A stretch of 64,000 bases of DNA from JABMNT01 sp048262255 (GTDB lineage Bacteria > Pseudomonadota > Alphaproteobacteria > Rhodospirillales > Casp-alpha2), in assembly GCA_048262255.1 (NCBI GenBank), contig JBLXFH010000002.1, forward strand, positions 248,001 to 312,000, written 5' to 3'. The position numbers and the translations under genes were made by a program. Below, piece after piece: positions 8,848 through 17,491 of this stretch. Numbering within the stretch: position 1 is the stretch's first letter; every line of letters begins with the position of its first letter. Below the pieces are notes generated by a model. It ran no database searches, was not told the DNA's origin, and worked only from the letters and a program-made list of their open reading frames with translations.

Positions 8848-9716
8848 TATCTCCGGGCCACGGCATGCGGCATGACAACGTGATCGACCCAGTTCGCCAC
8901 CTCGCGCAAGCGAACATCCGGGTTAAGCAGATCCTGATCAATGCCTAAAAGCCAGGCCAGATCTTCCCGGCTTGGGTCCTGATGCAGCCGTTCCATATCC
9001 GAAGCATGTGCCTGCGCACTCGCCTCATCGGCATAAAAACCGTCTTTCACCAACCCTGTCGCGTAGCTCCGGATCAATCCGGCCATATGGGCCAGGTCAA
9101 ATTCCGGATGGTATTGCACGCCCCAGAACGTACCGCCCTCATAGCGGATGGTTGCCGCCTGAATGCGGGTGTGATTGTTTTCGGCCAGCACGACACTACC
9201 GGCTGGCAAATGCGTGACTTCGTCGAAATGAATGGCGGCGGAATCAAAAGCCCGGTTTTTACCTTCAAAAAAGCTCGACGACTGGCCCTCCGGGGTCAGG
9301 GTGATTTTGCGGGCGAACCCCATTTCCCGCCCACGCGGGCTGATATCGACAATGCCGCCTGCCGCCACGGCTGCCACCTGCAGGCCCCAGCAACTGCCCA
9401 GAAACGGAATTTTCGATTTGAACGCTGCGCGTGCCAGTTCCACCTGATCGAGAATTTGCGGATTATCGGAATCAAGAGGAATGTTTAACCCTGAGCCACC
9501 GATAATAAAGCCATCATAATCATCAAACGACGTTCCGGCGGGAAAGGCGCGGGTTCCGTCCGCCGGATATATCACGTCGATGCGGGCATCCGGGCACACA
9601 TGCTGGATGGTTTTGGTATAAGCACTGCTGCCGAGACCGCCGCCACCCGCCAAAACCAGTTCGCGCCGGTCTTCCGGGTTGCCTTCAGCGATCAGTATTC
9701 TGGGTGCGAATTTCAT
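8847..9716 (-). CDS. Class I glutamine amidotransferase (tandem copy 2)
   Basis: A 289-residue class I (triad) glutamine amidotransferase domain protein. The nucleophile elbow GSCWGLQV places Cys at residue 109, and VQYHPEFDL supplies the His and Glu. The order and length resemble stand-alone GMP-synthase-like amidotransferases, which hydrolyse glutamine or gamma-glutamyl compounds. ATG 9716 is favoured over 9740 because GGGGAT precedes it and it leaves a 4-base gap to the upstream paralogue. The two copies share the layout throughout (RILxxxG start, CPD...DVI.P.DGT, DYDG, triad, late LAWxLGxDxD...DVR..EV.NW motif), so they are ancient tandem duplicates. Partner and substrate are unknown. Confidence 0.8.
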   Translation of the reverse strand: MKFAPRILIAEGNPEDRRELVLAGGGGLGSSAYTKTIQHVCPDARIDVIYPADGTRAFPAGTSFDDYDGFIIGGSGLNIPLDSDNPQILDQVELARAAFKSKIPFLGSCWGLQVAAVAAGGIVDISPRGREMGFARKITLTPEGQSSSFFEGKNRAFDSAAIHFDEVTHLPAGSVVLAENNHTRIQAATIRYEGGTFWGVQYHPEFDLAHMAGLIRSYATGLVKDGFYADEASAQAHASDMERLHQDPSREDLAWLLGIDQDLLNPDVRLREVANWVDHVVMPHAVARR

Positions 9717-9720
9717 GCGT

Positions 9721-10590
9721 TTATCCCCGGCCTTTGGCAAGCATTGTCGGAATCACCAGCTTATACAGCCAGTTACGCACTTCCAACCGCCGCACATCTT
9801 CGTTGAGAATATCCGCATCCAGTCCCAACCGCCATGCCAGATCAAAACGCGCCGGGTCGGCATGCAGCGTTTCCAGAAGCGTTACATAGGCTTCACCGGC
9901 CTGCCGATCCTTGAAAAATCCAAGCTCCCGGAGCTTGTCGATCCGGCACCAGGTCAGCCGTGCCATCTCGTGCAGGTCATATTCCGGGTGATACTGAAGC
10001 CCCCAGAACGGTGTTCCCGCATGCAATACAGAAACGGCCTGAATGGTCGTAAATGCGTTTCCGGCCAAGACAACACTGCCCGCCGGAATATGGGTGATTT
10101 CATCAACATGGCTGATGTAGGCATCAAAAACGCTCGATTTTCCTTCGTACATGGGATGACCCCGCCCGGCATCGCTCAACAGCACTTTGCGCGCGACACC
10201 CATTTCCCGACCGTTTGGATTGGCCCGGCAGATTCCACCCGCCGCCACCACGGCAATCTGCGCAGCCCAGCAACTGCCAAAACCGGGAACCCCCGCCTCA
10301 AAACAGGCCCGGGCGAAACCGATTTGGGTATTCACTTCCGGGGTGTCTTCATAAACGGTCAGGCTGCAACCGGTCCAGGCAATGCCGTCATAATCAGCCA
10401 GCGCCTTGCCGGACGGTACCTGAGTGCCGGGATCGCTCGGGAAAATTACGTCACATTGAACATCCGGACAGATTTTGGTGAGCATTTTGACATACTGATC
10501 ACCGGCGCCCGTCGCACCGCCTGCTGCAAGTTCATCGCGTGACGCCTTGATATATCCGTCAACAACCAGAATACGCGGCGACATCCCCAT
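9721..10590 (-). CDS. Class I glutamine amidotransferase (tandem copy 1)
   Basis: A 289-residue paralogue of the next gene, with the same triad: Cys107 in GSCWAAQI and His/Glu in LQYHPEYDL. It also shares the C-terminal segment ending in a VRxxEVxNW-like motif. The start is 2 bases after the HAD gene stop. Sequence identity to the second copy looks moderate, so the duplication is old and both copies keep all triad residues, which suggests two retained activities rather than decay. It may act on gamma-glutamyl conjugates or provide ammonia to an unseen synthetase. Confidence 0.8.
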   Translation of the reverse strand: MGMSPRILVVDGYIKASRDELAAGGATGAGDQYVKMLTKICPDVQCDVIFPSDPGTQVPSGKALADYDGIAWTGCSLTVYEDTPEVNTQIGFARACFEAGVPGFGSCWAAQIAVVAAGGICRANPNGREMGVARKVLLSDAGRGHPMYEGKSSVFDAYISHVDEITHIPAGSVVLAGNAFTTIQAVSVLHAGTPFWGLQYHPEYDLHEMARLTWCRIDKLRELGFFKDRQAGEAYVTLLETLHADPARFDLAWRLGLDADILNEDVRRLEVRNWLYKLVIPTMLAKGRG

Positions 10591-10592
10591 GG

Positions 10593-11354
10593 TTAGGCCC
10601 CTGCCAGTGCGTCGATAGTCGCCGGCAAATCCGCGTGGCGCTCACAAATGGCGTCCGCAGAGGTTGTTGATTTGTCCACATCACGTTTTGCCGTGAACAA
10701 AATGGCTTTCATGCCCAGTGCCTGTGGCCCTTTGACGTCGTTATGGTCACGATCACCGATATGGACCATTTCATGAAGCGGCACACCCATTTGTTGAGCG
10801 GCCGAATCAAACATCGAACGATGCGGCTTTGAGTGCCCGACTTCATCGGAAAAGGCAAAACCGCTAAAGTATTTCCTGAGATCATGCTTTTCCAGCAACG
10901 CCCGCAAGCCACTGCCCGGTGTGATAATGGTGTCGGAGACAATACACAGCTTGTAGCGGCCCGCCAGTTCGGCAATCGCCTCTTTTGCACCCGAAATTGG
11001 CTCCGGAGGAATATCAACCTCCATGCGGCCCTGCGCATCGGCCAAAGCGTCCAACTCGTCATCCGGCAACGAGCGGCCCAGACCGTCCAGCAACACCTGC
11101 AGGCGTTCTCTGGCCGTCCATGTAATGGAATGCCCTTTCCAGCACTTCACGAACGCCGCATTGGCGACCCCATAGGCAATGGCCAGGTCATCCGATGTGA
11201 TCGGCTGGTGGCGGTTCAGCGCTTCAAAAACAAGGTTGTGTCGTTCAGCGGGTTTGCTCCGCAACCCCTCGGCCTGGCGCTTCGGTTCATCGGATTCATC
11301 GTCGATTATGGTATCCCATAAATCGAAGGTAACGGCTTTGATTTTTGTACTCAA
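10593..11354 (-). CDS. HAD superfamily hydrolase
   Basis: A 253-residue haloacid-dehalogenase-fold hydrolase, the first gene of the operon with the two amidotransferases and the flavoprotein. Motif I is FDLWDTI near residue 10, with the nucleophile Asp. The residue two places on is Trp, where phosphatases have Asp. Motif II is the Thr in VSDT, motif III the Lys in GHSKPHRSMF, and motif IV GDRDHNDVKGP. The helical cap between motifs I and II is of C1 type. The Trp makes ordinary phosphatase chemistry uncertain. The substrate is unknown. Confidence 0.78.
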   Translation of the reverse strand: MSTKIKAVTFDLWDTIIDDESDEPKRQAEGLRSKPAERHNLVFEALNRHQPITSDDLAIAYGVANAAFVKCWKGHSITWTARERLQVLLDGLGRSLPDDELDALADAQGRMEVDIPPEPISGAKEAIAELAGRYKLCIVSDTIITPGSGLRALLEKHDLRKYFSGFAFSDEVGHSKPHRSMFDSAAQQMGVPLHEMVHIGDRDHNDVKGPQALGMKAILFTAKRDVDKSTTSADAICERHADLPATIDALAGA

Positions 11355-11442
11355 TTTTGACCCCGGATATCATGCACCTGTAAATACAATCACAACCGAA
11401 TGTGCGACAAGGATACGGTCCGGTCAATACATCAGATCGGTT

Positions 11443-12165
11443 CTAGCGCCCCGGTTTCCAGTCCTTTGCCGCTTTTTCGGCAATCCGGATTTGTGAGGAA
11501 TTCATCTCGGCCCTAAGCTTCTTCAATTCCTGATCGGGGACGTTCCGGGGATTGTGCGCTGTAACCATAGCGGCGTTCCGACTAGCCAGCAGCATCCATT
11601 TATAGGCTCCAACCAGATCTTTTTCAGCACCCCATCCCTCCTGATGGACCTTACCCAGAAAAAACTGCGCAATGGCATGGCCCTGGTTTGCCGCCTTGTC
11701 GTACCATTCAACAGCAAGACCATAGCTTGATGGAACACCTCTCCCGTAAAAATATAGCTCGCCCAGAGCAAATTGGGAGCCGGCATGTCCCGCCAGATTG
11801 GCGGCCAGCCGATACCATTCCGCCGCGCGGTGGTAATCTTGCCGAACGCCTGCTCCCTGTGCGTAAATATTACCCAGCGCATATTGGGCAAGAGGATGGC
11901 CCTGTTCGGCGGCCTTTTGGTACCATTTGCGGGCTTCCGCAAGATTCTGGAGGGGCGGCTCAGAAGTCCGCAACAATTCGCCAACCCGGTACTGAGCACG
12001 CACATCACCTGAACGGGCTGCTTTCACTTCCGTGTCGATTGCGATTTTTAATTGCACAAGCTCCTGCTCATGCGGAGCCTCTTCTGCAGCCTTAAAAAAG
12101 ATATGGGCGGCAGCTGCGGAGACTGCCAGCGCCGCAATGAAAAGAAATAGATTTGTAAACCTCAT
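11443..12165 (-). CDS. Sel1-repeat (TPR-like) exported or membrane-anchored protein
   Basis: A 240-residue protein with an N-terminal hydrophobic segment (LFLFIAALAVSAAAAHIFF, residues 6-24) acting as signal peptide or anchor. It then has about four Sel1-like repeats of roughly 36 residues, with motifs such as AEARKWYQKAAEQGHPLAQYA and AVEWYDKAANQGHAIAQFFLG. Such solenoids are protein-binding scaffolds in the envelope. The partner is unknown. Nothing in the neighbours points to a pathway; the next minus-strand gene upstream is a small lipoprotein. Confidence 0.78.
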   Translation of the reverse strand: MRFTNLFLFIAALAVSAAAAHIFFKAAEEAPHEQELVQLKIAIDTEVKAARSGDVRAQYRVGELLRTSEPPLQNLAEARKWYQKAAEQGHPLAQYALGNIYAQGAGVRQDYHRAAEWYRLAANLAGHAGSQFALGELYFYGRGVPSSYGLAVEWYDKAANQGHAIAQFFLGKVHQEGWGAEKDLVGAYKWMLLASRNAAMVTAHNPRNVPDQELKKLRAEMNSSQIRIAEKAAKDWKPGR

Positions 12166-12216
12166 CAGCGCGATTACACACCCGGTGTTGCGGAAACGTC
12201 AAAGACGGGCTCAACC

Positions 12217-12588
12217 CTATCGGGCGACCGTCGGTCTCCGTTGCTGTTTGGGGTCCACCAGATTGTGATCGTTTTCACCAATTTTCTGGTATCGTCCCTT
12301 ATAAGGGTCTTCCCGGTCATAACAGGTCACGCTGGCCAGTGTTTTGTAACAGTGCATGTTCTGGATGACTTTGGGCTCATCTTCCTCACAGTAGTATTCG
12401 CCCTTTTCAAGACGAACGGAGGAACAGTTTTTTCCGCTTGAGGCCGAGACCACATGATCGACAATGGTTTTGTCTGTTCCCATCACCGTAAACATATCAA
12501 GCTGCCCGATCCCGGGCACACCGGAAGCAACCACAGCACCGCAACCCGACAGGCAGACAAAACTGAGTAGAGTGAGAATTTTTCGCAT
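12217..12588 (-). CDS. Small lipoprotein of unknown function
   Basis: A 123-residue protein with a clear lipoprotein signal, MRKILTLLSFVCLSGC, whose lipobox LSGC makes Cys16 the lipidated residue. The mature part contains four further cysteines (in KNCSSV, EYYCEED, MHCYK and VTCYDR), which could form two disulfides in the periplasm. The C-terminus is basic and proline-rich. I do not recognise the family. It is likely monocistronic, 51 bases upstream of the Sel1 gene on the same strand. Confidence 0.65.
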   Translation of the reverse strand: MRKILTLLSFVCLSGCGAVVASGVPGIGQLDMFTVMGTDKTIVDHVVSASSGKNCSSVRLEKGEYYCEEDEPKVIQNMHCYKTLASVTCYDREDPYKGRYQKIGENDHNLVDPKQQRRPTVAR

Positions 12589-12751
12589 TCCGGGTCCCTT
12601 GGCGAATTAGCGGCATATCACGCCATAATAATATCATCCTAAGGCATCACGGTTAAAGAACCATGAACCATCCGACAAAAAATTTAGAAATCAGCGCTTT
12701 AATCTTGTATAACCCCATGCATCCTACAGGTAACCGGTTCAAGAGGCATTA

Positions 12752-13300
12752 ATGGCAGCAACAACACCGATATGTGATTTTGGCCAAAAGGCGATTGATT
12801 TTGACCTGCCGGGCATTGACGGTCAACGCCACTCGCTCGACTCCGTAAAAGGACACAATGGCACCCTCGTCATGTTTATCTGCAATCATTGCCCCTACGT
12901 GAAGGCCATAGCAGCACGTCTGGCAACAGATATGAAGGCGCTGCAGGATCAGGGTGTTGGCGTGATTGCGATCATGTCCAACGACACAAACGACTATCCC
13001 GCAGATTCCTTCGAGAACATGAAAGTTTTTGCGGACAAGTACGGCTTCACGTTTCCCTATGTGATTGATGAAACCCAGGAAGTTGGCCGGGCCTATGAGG
13101 CCGTCTGCACGCCGGATTTTTTTGGGTATAATGCAGATTTGGAGCTTCAATACCGCGGTCGGCTGGATGATTCGGGCATGAATCCCCCCAAGGCGGAAAG
13201 CCGGCATGAACTGCTGGAAGCCATGCAAGACGTAATAAAGACCGGAAAAGGCCCTGAACAGCAGACGCCAAGCATGGGTTGTTCCATAAAATGGCGTTAA
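12752..13300 (+). CDS. Thioredoxin-fold AhpC/TSA family protein
   Basis: A 182-residue thioredoxin-like protein of the AhpC/TSA/Redoxin group without a signal peptide. The redox motif CNHCPYVKA lies near residue 46, a CxxC active site with a following Pro typical of a cytoplasmic family annotated as thioredoxin family protein. The cis-Pro loop AVCTPDFFGYNADLELQYRG fits near residue 115, and the C-terminus ends in TPSMGCSIKWR, as in relatives. It probably acts as a thiol peroxidase or disulfide reductase; the partner is unknown. Confidence 0.82.
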   Translation: MAATTPICDFGQKAIDFDLPGIDGQRHSLDSVKGHNGTLVMFICNHCPYVKAIAARLATDMKALQDQGVGVIAIMSNDTNDYPADSFENMKVFADKYGFTFPYVIDETQEVGRAYEAVCTPDFFGYNADLELQYRGRLDDSGMNPPKAESRHELLEAMQDVIKTGKGPEQQTPSMGCSIKWR

Positions 13301-13445
13301 TTTCTGCTTAAATGTTGATCAGCGGGTTTGCGTTCCCCGCTTGCAATGGATATTTTAGCCGCCGCGCGCCGTTTTGGCGCAAAATTGTGTGCTATGGGGC
13401 TCCTCCCGTTTCGGGATCGTGAGCCGTCATGTAAAGGAGTGGCTG

Positions 13446-14102
13446 GTGGCCGACGAATCAGACGTATTATTTCAGGAGATCGAGGACGATCTTCGTCAGG
13501 ACAAGGCCAACAAGCTCTGGGCGACCTATGGCAAATTCATCGTCGGCGCCGCTGTTGCGCTGGTTATTGGCGTCGCCTCTTTTCAGGGCTGGAAAAGTTA
13601 TGACCAGAACCAGCGCCGGGCCGCAGGTGAGGCCTTCACCGCGGCACAACAACTCGCAGCCGACGAAAAACCGCAAGAAGCGCTTCAGGCCTTTCAAGCC
13701 ATCGCCAATGAAAATGGCGGTTATGCCATGCTGGCCCGCTTTCGCACTGCAGCTCTCAAAAACGAGGGCGGCGATCTGGCGGGGGCTATCTCCAGTTATC
13801 AGTTGCTGGCCGATGATGCGGATCTCTCTCCCTATTACAGGGATATGGCGATAATTTTAGGCGCGCTTGCCGAACTGGATGACAGCGGCGCGAACAGCAC
13901 CCTGATTGCCCGTGTTGGGGCAATCGATACTGCACTCAATCCATGGCGCCACAGCGCCCGCGAAATTCTGGGCCTCAGTGCTTTAAAAAATGGCGATACC
14001 GAGAAAGCATCTTCTTATTTCAAAACACTGGCCGACGACGCAACGGCGCCACAGGCGATCAAGTCCCGGGCCAGTGAAATGTTGATGATATTAAACGGAT
14101 AA
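13446..14102 (+). CDS. YfgM-like TPR_21 membrane protein upstream of bamB
   Basis: A 218-residue inner-membrane protein with a cytoplasmic N-terminal stretch (ADESDVLFQEIEDDLRQDK), one transmembrane helix (FIVGAAVALVIGVASFQGW, about residues 30-48) and a periplasmic tetratricopeptide-like domain. The arrangement matches YfgM-type tetratricopeptide proteins that work with the Sec translocon and periplasmic chaperones. The start is taken as GTG 13446 because AAAGGAG ends 6 bases before it; the frame is open further upstream, without a ribosome site. It precedes bamB and der, the usual conserved block. Confidence 0.8.
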   Translation: MADESDVLFQEIEDDLRQDKANKLWATYGKFIVGAAVALVIGVASFQGWKSYDQNQRRAAGEAFTAAQQLAADEKPQEALQAFQAIANENGGYAMLARFRTAALKNEGGDLAGAISSYQLLADDADLSPYYRDMAIILGALAELDDSGANSTLIARVGAIDTALNPWRHSAREILGLSALKNGDTEKASSYFKTLADDATAPQAIKSRASEMLMILNG

Positions 14103-14163
14103 CTTGCCGAATCCGTGTCTGGAGTTCAGGCTCATTCTGGCTGGGACAATTCGGGTGGAACAT

Positions 14164-15474
14164 ATGATGAAAAAAATAATCCTGATTGCACTTAGCACAC
14201 TCATTTTGAGCGGCTGCGACTACTGGAAAAAGAAAGAACCGCCGCTGCCCGGAACCCGGATATCGGTATTGCAGCATGAGCGCTCTTTGAGCGCCGATCC
14301 GGAAATTGCCGGGCAACAGATATTACTGCCCGCTCCTACCGTCAACGACGCCTGGCCGCAGTCTGGCGGCTATGCCAATCACGCCATGCACCATATTCTG
14401 GTGCGCGATGCGCTTCAGCAAGCCTGGTCGGTGGATATTGGCGCCGGGACAAGTGATGAAGAACGTCTGGGCGGCGAACCTGTTGTTGCTAACGGTCTTA
14501 TATATACCATTGATACGGAATCCGACGTCACCGCCTTTGATGCCAAAACAGGTAAATCCGTCTGGCGCACAGAACTGACACCGGAAGATGATGACGATGG
14601 TCATATCAATGGCGGATTGGCCTTTGATGAAGGGCGTCTGTTCATAACCACAGGATTTGCCCAGGTGATTGCCCTTGAGGCCGCGACAGGCAAGGAGCTC
14701 TGGCGCAAAACCCTGGATGCGCCCATGCGGGCGGCACCAAGCGCACGGGGCGGACGGGTTTTCTCCGTAACCTTGAACAACAAGCTTTATGCATTGAACG
14801 CGGAAACCGGAGATGAGCTATGGACTCACTCAGGCCTTCCGGAATCCGCCAGCATTCTGGGCGGTGCCAGCCCGGCCGTTGACCGTGGCATTATCGTTGT
14901 CCCCTACACGTCAGGACAACTGGTCGCCTTGCGCGCCGATACAGGCCGCCTGCTGTGGGAAGAATCCTTAGCTTCCATCCGGCGAACAGATGTGATTTCG
15001 ACTTTGGCCGATATTCGTGGCCGGCCGGTTATCGACCGCAACCGCGTGATCGCCATGAGCAATGGCGGGCAGATGGTCTCGATCGATCTGGCGACCGGTC
15101 GCCGCGTGTGGACACGCGATGTCGGCGGTCTTCAGAGCCCGTGGGTCGCTGGCGATTACATTTTCGCCCTGACCAACGATTCCGAGGTGGTCTGCGTTTC
15201 CCGTGAAGACGGGCGCGTTTACTGGGTGCAGGCGTTGCCACGCTTTGAAAACCCGGAAGACCAGGAAGACCCGATTGTCTGGACCGGCCCCATTCTGGCC
15301 AGCGACCGCCTGATTGTCGCAGGATCGAATGGCGAGGCGTTGTCCGTGTCGCCCTATACAGGAAAAATACTGGGTATTGTTGAAATGCCGGACCGGGTTT
15401 CCGTGCCGCCAATTGTCGCCAATGGCAGTGTCTTTTTCCTTGCTGACGATGCACGACTGGTTGCATATCGCTAA
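14164..15474 (+). CDS. bamB: Outer membrane assembly lipoprotein BamB
   Basis: A 436-residue lipoprotein with a PQQ-type eight-bladed beta-propeller. The signal MKKIILIALSTLILSGC ends in the lipobox LSGC, and repeated blade motifs follow (DAKTGKSVWRTEL, AATGKELWRKTL, NAETGDELWTHSG, DTGRLLWEESL, DLATGRRVWTRDV, VSREDGRVYWVQAL). BamB is a periplasmic partner of BamA in inserting outer-membrane proteins. ATG 14164 (or 14167) is the only start that gives a clean lipoprotein signal. It lies between the YfgM-like gene and der, a conserved arrangement. SurA/parvulin and SecA, other steps of the same export route, lie at 51-56 kb. Confidence 0.9.
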   Translation: MMKKIILIALSTLILSGCDYWKKKEPPLPGTRISVLQHERSLSADPEIAGQQILLPAPTVNDAWPQSGGYANHAMHHILVRDALQQAWSVDIGAGTSDEERLGGEPVVANGLIYTIDTESDVTAFDAKTGKSVWRTELTPEDDDDGHINGGLAFDEGRLFITTGFAQVIALEAATGKELWRKTLDAPMRAAPSARGGRVFSVTLNNKLYALNAETGDELWTHSGLPESASILGGASPAVDRGIIVVPYTSGQLVALRADTGRLLWEESLASIRRTDVISTLADIRGRPVIDRNRVIAMSNGGQMVSIDLATGRRVWTRDVGGLQSPWVAGDYIFALTNDSEVVCVSREDGRVYWVQALPRFENPEDQEDPIVWTGPILASDRLIVAGSNGEALSVSPYTGKILGIVEMPDRVSVPPIVANGSVFFLADDARLVAYR

Positions 15475-15520
15475 CACCCTGCGGACTCATTGATCCGCAA
15501 AACATGAAAACATAAAACAC

Positions 15521-16915
15521 ATGACCTTTACCGTCGCAGTCATTGGCCGGCCCAATGTGGGGAAATCCACCCTGTTCAACCGCCTTACCGGCAAGCAACA
15601 CGCCATTGTAGACGACACCCCGGGCGTCACCCGGGACCGCCGTGAGGGTGCCGGCTCCATATCGGACCTCAGCTTCCGGCTGATTGATACGGCAGGCCTC
15701 GAAGACGCTCATGATGACAGTCTGGAAGCCCGTATGCGCGAACAGACGGAAATGGCCCTGGCTGAAGCCGATGTCACCTTGTTTTTGATTGACGGGCGCG
15801 CCGGTGTGGTGCCGCTCGACAAACATTTTGCCGACTGGCTGCGCAAGCAGCCTACCCCAACTCTTTTGGTCGTCAACAAATGCGAAGGTAAAGCCGGACG
15901 CTCCGGCCTTTATGAATCCTATGGACTTGGCCTTGGTGAGCCAATCCCGTTATCGGCCGAACACGGCGAAGGTTTGAGCGAGCTTTACGATGCCCTGCTC
16001 CCCTTCGCTCCTCCCGAACGACAAGCGCCCGACAACCTTGATGATTTCGATGATTTGGCAGCCGATGACGATGAAGGTGCCGTTGAGGATGATGACTTCG
16101 AAACACGGCCACTGAAGCTGGCCATTGTCGGACGGCCCAATGTAGGCAAATCGACAATGATCAATAAACTGATCGGCAAAGAACGCCTGCTGACCGGACC
16201 AGAGGCCGGGGTGACGCGCGATGCCATCGCCATTGCCTGGGATTATAAAGGCCGGGAAGTCCGCCTGGTCGACACCGCCGGTCTGCGCCGCAAAGCCCGG
16301 ATCAGCAAGAAGCTCGAAACCCTGTCCGTTGGCGACACCTTGCGCTCGATCCGTTTTGCCGAAGTGGTTATTCTGGTGCTCGACGCCAATATGCCGCTCG
16401 ACAAGCAGGACCTGACCATTGCCCGCCATGTCATTGAAGAGGGTCGCGCCCTGATCATCGCCGTCAACAAATGGGACATCGCCGAAGACCGCAAGGCGGC
16501 TGCCCAGCGTATTGAAGACCGCCTGCAAACATCATTGCCACAGGTCCGAGGCGTGCCCATTGTCATGTGCTCATCGAAAACCGGCAAGGGCCTCGATAAA
16601 CTCATGCCCGCCGTTTTGAAAGCTCATAAAATCTGGAACACCCGCATTTCGACCGGCGCTTTAAACCGCTGGCTGGCGGCAACCGTGGAAGCGCATCCGC
16701 CGCCCGTTTCCGGCCTTGGCCGTATCAAACTGCGTTACATGACCCAGGCACGGACCCGACCGCCGACCTTTATCCTGTTCTCAAGCCGCGCCGACAAGCT
16801 GCCGGAGTCCTATCTGCGCTATCTGATTAATGAATTGCGGGCGGATTTTGATCTGGACGGTATTCCCATCCGTATGCACGGCCGCAAAGGCGATAACCCC
16901 TACGCCGATGATTGA
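15521..16915 (+). CDS. der: Ribosome-assembly GTPase Der (EngA)
   Basis: A 464-residue double-GTPase needed for 50S subunit maturation. Two complete G domains are visible: GRPNVGKSTLFN near residue 8 with DTAGLED and NKCEG, and GRPNVGKSTMIN near 204 with DTAGLRRKARI and NKWDI. An acidic linker rich in Asp and Glu separates them (about residues 170-195). The C-terminal KH-like domain ends in MHGRKGDNPYADD. Length is normal for Der. It is the last gene of the YfgM-like/bamB/der run and converges on the aor operon with a 15-base gap. Confidence 0.95.
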   Translation: MTFTVAVIGRPNVGKSTLFNRLTGKQHAIVDDTPGVTRDRREGAGSISDLSFRLIDTAGLEDAHDDSLEARMREQTEMALAEADVTLFLIDGRAGVVPLDKHFADWLRKQPTPTLLVVNKCEGKAGRSGLYESYGLGLGEPIPLSAEHGEGLSELYDALLPFAPPERQAPDNLDDFDDLAADDDEGAVEDDDFETRPLKLAIVGRPNVGKSTMINKLIGKERLLTGPEAGVTRDAIAIAWDYKGREVRLVDTAGLRRKARISKKLETLSVGDTLRSIRFAEVVILVLDANMPLDKQDLTIARHVIEEGRALIIAVNKWDIAEDRKAAAQRIEDRLQTSLPQVRGVPIVMCSSKTGKGLDKLMPAVLKAHKIWNTRISTGALNRWLAATVEAHPPPVSGLGRIKLRYMTQARTRPPTFILFSSRADKLPESYLRYLINELRADFDLDGIPIRMHGRKGDNPYADD

Positions 16916-16930
16916 TAGGTGTCGGTCGGA

Positions 16931-17230
16931 TCAACCACCGCCGCGTTTAAACATCATGTCGAAGCGTTTGATGGCGGCATCCACCTCAGCCTGAACATAA
17001 CCGGTGAATTCCAGGGTCACCAAGGTCCGTGGCACAGCCAGCAGGGCGATGCGCCGTTCTCCCTGTTCGCCAAGATGGATTTCCAGTATTTTGCCCGTTG
17101 AGGCCAGGCGAACGCCCGTGTCCCAAGCCTCGAAATCATCCGTTCCCAGCGCACTGGCAATGGTTCGGAAGAATTCGCCATGGCTGAGCCCCATGTCCTT
17201 TTCAACGATGACCTTTGGCGCAGCCGTCAC
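16931..17230 (-). CDS. Small protein ending the aldehyde oxidoreductase operon (AorE position)
   Basis: A 99-residue protein, last of five genes in the aldehyde:oxidoreductase operon. The start is GTG 17230, with GGGGGA a few bases ahead and one base after the MoaD-like stop; the frame extends further upstream inside that gene and is not used. No cysteine or membrane segment is seen; the sequence shows two predicted helices around a beta sheet (ILEIHLGEQGERRIALLAVP). Operons of bacterial W-dependent AORs are known to carry a fifth small gene, so the position suggests a role in cofactor handling. I do not recognise a domain. Confidence 0.6.
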   Translation of the reverse strand: MTAAPKVIVEKDMGLSHGEFFRTIASALGTDDFEAWDTGVRLASTGKILEIHLGEQGERRIALLAVPRTLVTLEFTGYVQAEVDAAIKRFDMMFKRGGG

Positions 17231-17231
17231 C

Positions 17232-17483
17232 TTATCCCCCAGCAACGGGCGGCCAGACAGCCAGCGCATCGCCTTCAACCAGCATTTGCGTCGTGCGTTC
17301 GCTGGGCACGACAAACACGCCGTTCACCAGAACCAGATGGCACTGTTCCAGAGGAACCTGAAGCGCGATCAAGGCATCGGTTACCGTGGTGCCGTCCGGG
17401 AATGCCATATCCACTTCGTTCTTTTTGGCATTAGCGGGCAGATACTCACCCAGCATTGCATAAAGCTTGATCCGAACCTGCAT
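17232..17483 (-). CDS. MoaD/ThiS-like sulfur carrier of the aor operon
   Basis: An 83-residue ubiquitin-fold protein of the MoaD/ThiS group ending in AGG, the C-terminal di-glycine that is thiocarboxylated in true carriers. Beta-grasp residues are visible in VRIKLYAMLGEYLP and the later CHLVLVNGVFVV. ATG 17483 leaves 8 bases after the FAD-subunit stop; an upstream start would overlap that gene. In W-dependent aldehyde oxidoreductase operons a dedicated MoaD homologue is usual, probably for tungstopterin synthesis. Another MoaD-like gene sits in the Cox operon at 57.4 kb. Confidence 0.75.
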   Translation of the reverse strand: MQVRIKLYAMLGEYLPANAKKNEVDMAFPDGTTVTDALIALQVPLEQCHLVLVNGVFVVPSERTTQMLVEGDALAVWPPVAGG

Positions 17484-17491
17484 CTTACTGC

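Noticed and set aside
9679..10542. 287-codon frame opposite the amidotransferase genes
   Set aside because: Complementary-strand shadow spanning two real genes; composition is not protein-like.
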